This document shows, one piece after another, positions 59,136 through 64,000 of a stretch of 64,000 bases of DNA. A program made the position numbers and the translations under genes. Each line of letters opens with the position of its first letter. The first letter of the stretch is position 1. Source of the DNA: Isoetes taiwanensis (Eukaryota > Streptophyta > Lycopodiopsida > Isoetales > Isoetaceae); assembly GCA_021234155.1 (NCBI GenBank), contig JAJEKV010000014.1:8141563-8205562 (forward strand). The letters are read 5' to 3'. Under the pieces are notes generated by a model, which saw nothing but the letters and a program-made list of their open reading frames with translations, was not told the origin of the DNA and made no database searches.

Positions 59136-61434
59136 GTGCTTGGGTCCGTTGTGCCCTATCCCCCCCCCCCCCCAAGAGCATGTTCTTGTTTGTGTTGTTT
59201 TTTCTGTCGGTTGCCTTGGATGTGCTTGAGCTTGGAGTCTAGAGTCAGTCCTTGTTTGCTTCGTTGCTTTCTTGGTTGTCTGGTTCTTGCATGAGTCGTG
59301 TTAGGAATGGTATGTGCTTGCTTCGTTCTTTCTTTTAGCCTTTTGGGTTGGTCGGTTTAGGGTGTCCATCCTCATTGTCTCTATCTTTCTGTATCTAGAT
59401 TAACCATCTTACGTGTCATATCCTTTTTTGGCTTTCTTACTTGCGTGTATTTGTAAGTGTATAAATTATGGGTTATTGCTCATTTTTCTTGAGTCGCCAG
59501 GTTCTTTTCTTGGGTGGGTTTGCATTTAGCTTTGTATTATTATCGTGGTGGTATGTTTCCTTGGGTGGCCTATCTATCTTCTTGTCGCCTATCTTATTTC
59601 TTGTTTACCTTCATTTAAAAATTGACTAGTCTTTCTGGTTTTTTAGTGGTGATTGGCGTGTTTAATTTCGTAGGTTTGTCCTAGTGGTAATTTCTCTCTT
59701 TGGTGGTCTATTTTACGTCCTTTTGCTCTCTCTTTCAAATTTGAAGGTTTGAAACCCCGTCTTGTTTTGTAAGTTATGTAGTGGGTAAGAGTAGGGTTGT
59801 TAGATGTTGGTTTTATCAAGTTCCCTTGGGCCAGTTGCTCTTTAGATTAGTATATTTGTCAGAGGATGGTTTTTTCCTTTGGTGGACTGACCATGTATGG
59901 TGCCCTCTTTTTTGCAAATGTTACGTTTACAGCCTTCGTTGGTTTTAGTTGCAGGGTTCTTGGTGGAAAAGCTTCGAGCTATGGTTCGGTTGGGGATGGC
60001 ATCTCGAGTAGATGCGGGTAAGAATCATTTTTTGACTTGGCGACGAGAGGGGTCAATGTCGGACTGGCTTCTTGGTAGTTTTCCTCGTCTTGTCATTATG
60101 AAGGGGTGGTGCCGTCTTTAGACGACATTGATGGGGATCGTTGTCAAATCTTTGTCCACAGAGGTCAACAAGGGACTATAACTACTTTGTATGTGGCTTT
60201 TTTATGCCAAGTCAGGTTTTGCGTTTAGTTGCTTCATTGCATTTTGGGCAATTCCTCATTATATCCTGTATTTAATCAACCTATGCCGGTTGCCCCCTTT
60301 TCTTGACATTTTGGCACTTGACCTACTTGGATTTTTAGCACGAGTTGTCGGGCGACTCAGGTATTTTTAGTATCTTGAATACAACCTTCTCCATTTGGAT
60401 ATTACGGCATTTTTCTACACATGAACTTTTCCTTATTTTGCATTCGTTATGAGTTGGTGATTCATGTTAGTTCATGCCATGTTGCTTTTGGTTATTCTCG
60501 ACACTTTCTAATCTCGTAGACATGGTGTGGTCCATAACGTCTCTATTTTCTACCACCCTTGGTCCTTTTTGTTGCGCTTTGCTTCCATACTTAGATGTGG
60601 TCCTTTTTTGCTTAGGATCTCATGTTTCCCCGTCGTTGGTCTATTGGTACCATTTGTGGTGGTCGCTTACATTTTTGGTCGTTTTGCAGGAGTTTTACAA
60701 TTGGTGGTGTTTGCTAGAATCATTTGGCTCATTTATATATGGCTTTTGCCAGTGCCATATCTCAGTTGGCATTTGTGTGGGTTGAGCTATTGCATTCTTG
60801 CGGCATTGGTGCTTGTGACATTTAGTTGCGAATCTTCTTTTATATTCCTTTATGTGGCGAGTTCCATGTCCTTGTGTTGACCACCTAGCCATGTGCCCCT
60901 TCAATTCTTTTTCATTGGCTTCTTTCCACTGCCTTTACTCGTTCCCTTTACTACGCGACGTCCATTATTCCCTTTTTTTGTCGACTGTTGTTCCATTTGT
61001 CTCGTTGAGCTCTTATGGTGTCCCTTGAGTCCTAGCTCTTGCAGTCCGGGTTGTGCTTGAGTTGCTTCCATACGTCTTTATGCTGCTCTGCTTGTCCGAG
61101 TTGTCCTGAGTTGTCCCATCTGTCTGATTGCTCGTAGCATTCTTGTCTCATGATTTCTCAGCAGTTGTTTGTTCACTTGTGGATGCATGATTTGTTCCTC
61201 TCACTCGTGCTTTTTTCCTGGTCTTTTCAGTGGTAGTTTATTCGATTGCCCAACTTATTTCCCTCGCCTTTCCATTTCACAGCGGTTTTCTAGTGCCTCT
61301 TTCTTTATCCCATTCCTCCATCCATTTCATTTGTTTTGCTTCATTTTTTGCTCTAGGATTCTGGACCTTTGTTTCTAGGGTATATATAGGTAGATAGGTG
61401 CATGCTTGTTTCTCTTATATTCTCAATTGTTCTT

Positions 61435-62780
61435 TTGGATGCCCTTATGAGGGCCTATACTCTTCTCTTTTATCATTGATTCTTAGTTTCTCGTGCGTGC
61501 CTTCGAGGGCTTTATTTGCATTGGTGGCCTTAGCTCCTTTATCCCAATTTGCTCTGTTCCTCTATTCCTGATGGCTTATTCCATCCATTTCATTATAATC
61601 TCGCATTCCTTTCCTTTTTCATTTTGCATTTTGTCCCTTTCCTTGTTTATTCATTTTATCTCTTGCAACGTCTTTGCTCTTGTAGTGTCTTGACTCCCTC
61701 CTTTGCCCGCCTCTTGACTCATCATGCCCTGGTGGTGTCCATTCATTATGTTGTTTTTACTCTGTTGACCCCAGTTGTTTCATCCATCTTGCTTGGCCTT
61801 TTTTATTCTGGTTGGTCTCAGTGACCGGTTTGCCCTCGTCAACCAAATTTGCAAGTTGTTCACCGAGTTGTTCTCTTAACTCTGTTTCTTCTAACGATGC
61901 CACATAGCACCCATCTTTCCCCATCTTTCTCTCGCCATCATGGGTTCTTTGGTCCATCTAGATTGTTCTTGAGTCTCAAGATCCCTATCATTGTTTCTAT
62001 GTTGAAGATTCGCTTGGATCGGTTATGCATGTGGGTATACATTCATGAATTTTAGTCCTTGCTATTTCTTGTTGTTGCTCTATTGGTTCTTTTACTCTAA
62101 TCTTCTCATATGTTCTCAGTGGTTCTCATGGATGCCCTTATGAGGGCCTATACTCGCTCTTTGTCATGGATTCTTAGTGTCTCATTAGTGCCTTTGCGGG
62201 CCTTTAGTTATTTCCATTTTGTGTCCTCGGCTTTTTGTCTCGTTTGCTTTGTTTTGTTTCTCTATTCTCGATCCCTTTTTTCTATCCATTTCATTCTAGT
62301 CTCCTGTTTGTCTTTTTTCACCCTATGTTTGTGCATCTTTGCTCTGCTGTTGTCTCGATTCCCTCCTTTGTCTGCCCCTTGATTTGACGTAGTTCTTCTT
62401 GCCTTGTTGGTCCAGTCGTCATGCCTTTTCTATGTTGACTACTTACAAACTAAAGGAGTTGTTTGGTGTTCCCTTTTTCCCGCGACATTCTCCCTTTTAG
62501 CCTGCATTGTAAATTTCCAAATGCGGTTGCATCTTCGCAAATTCGTGCATGTTGTAGTGGTTCTTGTGGTCCGTTGTCTTGCAGTCTTAAGTGGTATTTG
62601 TTCTTGTTTCAGGTTGCACTCAGTTTTCTTCATCCATTCTTTTTCTTGGCCTTGATCCCATCCTCGCTGACTCTGTGACATCCTCTACCGGTGTTCTCAA
62701 TTGCATTATTGTTTTGTTGCATTATTGTTCTCTGCTGGTACGTTGTTTCTTGAATTTTAGTTCTAGGTGCTCTTTGTTGG
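61435..62780 (+). repeat. Tandem duplication, unit about 670 bp
   Basis: Both units start with GATGCCCTTATGAGGGCCTA, continue with TATCATTGATTCTTAGT-like sequence, TCCATCCATTTCATT or similar, and a TCTTGACTCCCTCCTTTG-like stretch. They are clearly diverged. Confidence 0.65.
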
Positions 62781-63259
62781 CTTGTTGACTATGTCTAGTC
62801 TTGATGTCTTCTCTTTTTATGCATTCCACGGCGCATAGTTTTTGGTCTTTCTTATTATGGGTTTGCATTTTCTTCATGAAAGTTCACTTGAGTCTGTTCT
62901 GCATGAATAATATAAGTTAGGTATGCTTGTTCTTACTTCCGTAGCGTCTTGTCGTTAGATTTTTCTGTAGTTTGTTGGTACGTTGGTTCTAAAATTTGAT
63001 TTCATGTGCTTTGATGGTGGCCATTGATCTTGGTTGTGTTCGATTTTCATGCCTTCTTTTCCTTATGCGGTCCAGTTGTCTTAGGGTTCTTGCGCCCCTT
63101 CCCCTCTATTTGCAGTGGCATCCCACCTCATCTCATGATTATTACACTTTCCTAGCAGTGTGCCTTACAATCTCTCGGGGTCTCTATGTATGATGGGGTT
63201 TGAGGGAGGTTCCTCTTTGTGTCGGATGTTGATATTTGTGCATAAGGACCTTTCCCTAG

Positions 63260-63512
63260 AATGCTATGGTTCTCTTCTATTCTATTCTATATAGAAGAGA
63301 ACCATCATTCTGGGGAAAGGGACGTCTATTTTGACGTACGCTATTTTGGACGTAGGAGTCATCTTTAGCCTGAGTTTTCTTTGGCACATGATTTCTTTAG
63401 CTCCCGTGGACGTAAAAATTCTTATCTTATCTTATATATCCCTGTAGCTTCCAAGCAATTCTCATCGGCGTTTCCTTTGAGCTGAATTCTCCTTGTTCCA
63501 GGGTTTCCCTCC
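63260..63512 (+). repeat. Direct repeat, copy 2
   Basis: Same as 55939-56160 with a (TTCTA) expansion inside the palindrome near 63279-63289 and an inserted LINE 3' end at about 63409-63440. After GGGTTTCCCTC the two copies diverge. Confidence 0.85.
63409..63440 (+). mobile_element. Extreme 5'-truncated LINE 3' end
   Basis: Where copy 1 of the direct repeat reads TTTGTCTGCTATATAT, copy 2 has CCCGTGGACGTAAAAATTC followed by TTATC repeats. That resembles the 3' end of the LINE at 52918 (CCGTGGACACGAAAAAA plus pentanucleotide tail). Only about 30 bp are present. Confidence 0.5.
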
Positions 63513-64000
63513 CTCCCTCCTCTATGGCTGGTCGCATGGTTGGTTCGCTTGGCTTCTGTCTGGTTTCTGTCCATCTCACCTCGTGAGGGCAGATTCTACT
63601 CTTTCTCTTCTGTCTCGTTGGGGGCTGGTGGCCTCTGCAATTTCCCAGCGTAGCACTTGTCGCTTCTGGAGGGCACCTCGGGGATGACTCCCGGGGTCGG
63701 GCCTAGTCTATCTTACTCTCTCTTTCTCTCTCTCGGCGTAGCTATGGGCTTCCGAGTGAACCAATTTCTCTCGATTTCCATTCATCTTTTTGTTCTTTCT
63801 TACATAAAACGTTTGTTGATGCTTGGCTTGTCATGCTTCTAACTCATTGTCTTGCCTTGACTTTCCATGAGGTCGGTTGTGTGCAGTGACTGGACAATCC
63901 TCTTTCTTGGCGGTTCCCGAGCAGTCTCTACATGTTTGGGGGTCGAGTTAGGGTCTTGGATTCGATGGGGCGGCGGAGAATGATGTTGGTCTGGTGGAGT
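63513..64000. other. Right edge, no recognised gene
   Basis: Continues pyrimidine-rich, with a (TCTCTC)n stretch near 63717-63733. No coding domain seen. Confidence 0.5.

Larger units (their letters stand above)
56161..63259. other. Pyrimidine-rich, repeat-filled tract without recognised genes
   Basis: The + strand is strongly T/C-rich for 7 kb. ORFs reach about 166 codons (56650-57150 on -, very Lys/Arg-rich) but are compositional by-products without a domain. Sub-repeats: a CGATCCGCCATGTTATC-like array at about 56340-56620; a 58-bp tandem pair at 58140-58265; a tandem pair of about 230 bp at 58655-59135 (TTATAAACATTATAAT... CCTTGTGCATAATATTATTA); and a tandem pair of about 670 bp at about 61435-62105 and 62105-62780 (GATGCCCTTATGAGGGCCTA). 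It may be a non-coding large retroelement derivative or an lncRNA-like repeat. No terminal signals were proven. Confidence 0.6.

Noticed and set aside
56289-63842. Many ORFs rich in Phe/Leu/Ser/Cys
   Set aside because: They follow from the T/C-rich strand. They are short, overlapping in several frames and without motifs.

Overview
The window is nuclear DNA of a land plant. Evidence: a tapetum-determinant-1 (TPD1)-like secreted protein gene, a complete plant-type xylulose kinase gene with GT-AG introns, a PPR gene fragment, plant-type Copia and Gypsy retroelements, and a nuclear-integrated fragment of mitochondrial-type LSU rRNA. A probable actinoporin-like (bryoporin-type) gene and very short introns (about 63-161 nt) point away from seed plants, towards a lycophyte or bryophyte (possibly a fern). 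This placement is inference; no species is claimed.

Layout. 1-6 kb: fold-back and tandem repeats, no convincing gene. 6-7.6 kb: two compact genes on + (actinoporin-like; TPD1-like, two exons). 7.6-12.5 kb: a degenerate duplicate of the TPD1-like 3' half, a mitochondrial LSU rRNA fragment and an isolated ABC1-kinase exon. 13.7-16.6 kb: an unrecognised three-exon gene on -, its last exon split by a 5'-truncated LINE with a perfect 17-bp target duplication. 16.6-24 kb: remains of a DNA-transposon-like unit with a decayed transposase-like gene (+) facing a Ulp1/C48 protease-like gene (-), plus a CCA-rich low-complexity block. 24-32.3 kb: a plant-transposon-protein ORF and a decayed Ty3/Gypsy pol, both on -, with a small TATA-driven ORF on + between them. 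32.3-39.2 kb: a DUF7869-like gene remnant (+) interrupted by a nearly full-length, recent Copia element (-). 39.3-40.1 kb: two tandem copies of the same small-ORF family seen at 28.3 kb. 40.7 kb: PPR remnant. 41.7-45.2 kb: large inverted repeats and MITEs, one with a visible empty site. 45.4-46.9 kb: an unrecognised acidic/basic low-complexity protein (+). 47.8-50.4 kb: xylulose kinase, 11 exons (-). 51-55 kb: a MITE-like tandem array and a LINE fragment (-). 55.9-64 kb: a pyrimidine-rich, repeat-filled, apparently non-coding tract flanked by direct repeats of about 220-250 bp.

How the parts relate. Most of the window is a record of nested transposition. The likely functional host genes are the actinoporin-like, TPD1-like and xylulose kinase genes, possibly the 45 kb gene, and the 14-16 kb gene in a form with an altered C-terminus. 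The most unusual item is a family of about 80-residue ORFs (two adjacent copies near 39-40 kb and a diverged copy next to the Gypsy pol) that share a protein pattern and the same TATA-to-ATG spacing of about 40 nt. I recognise no known family for it.
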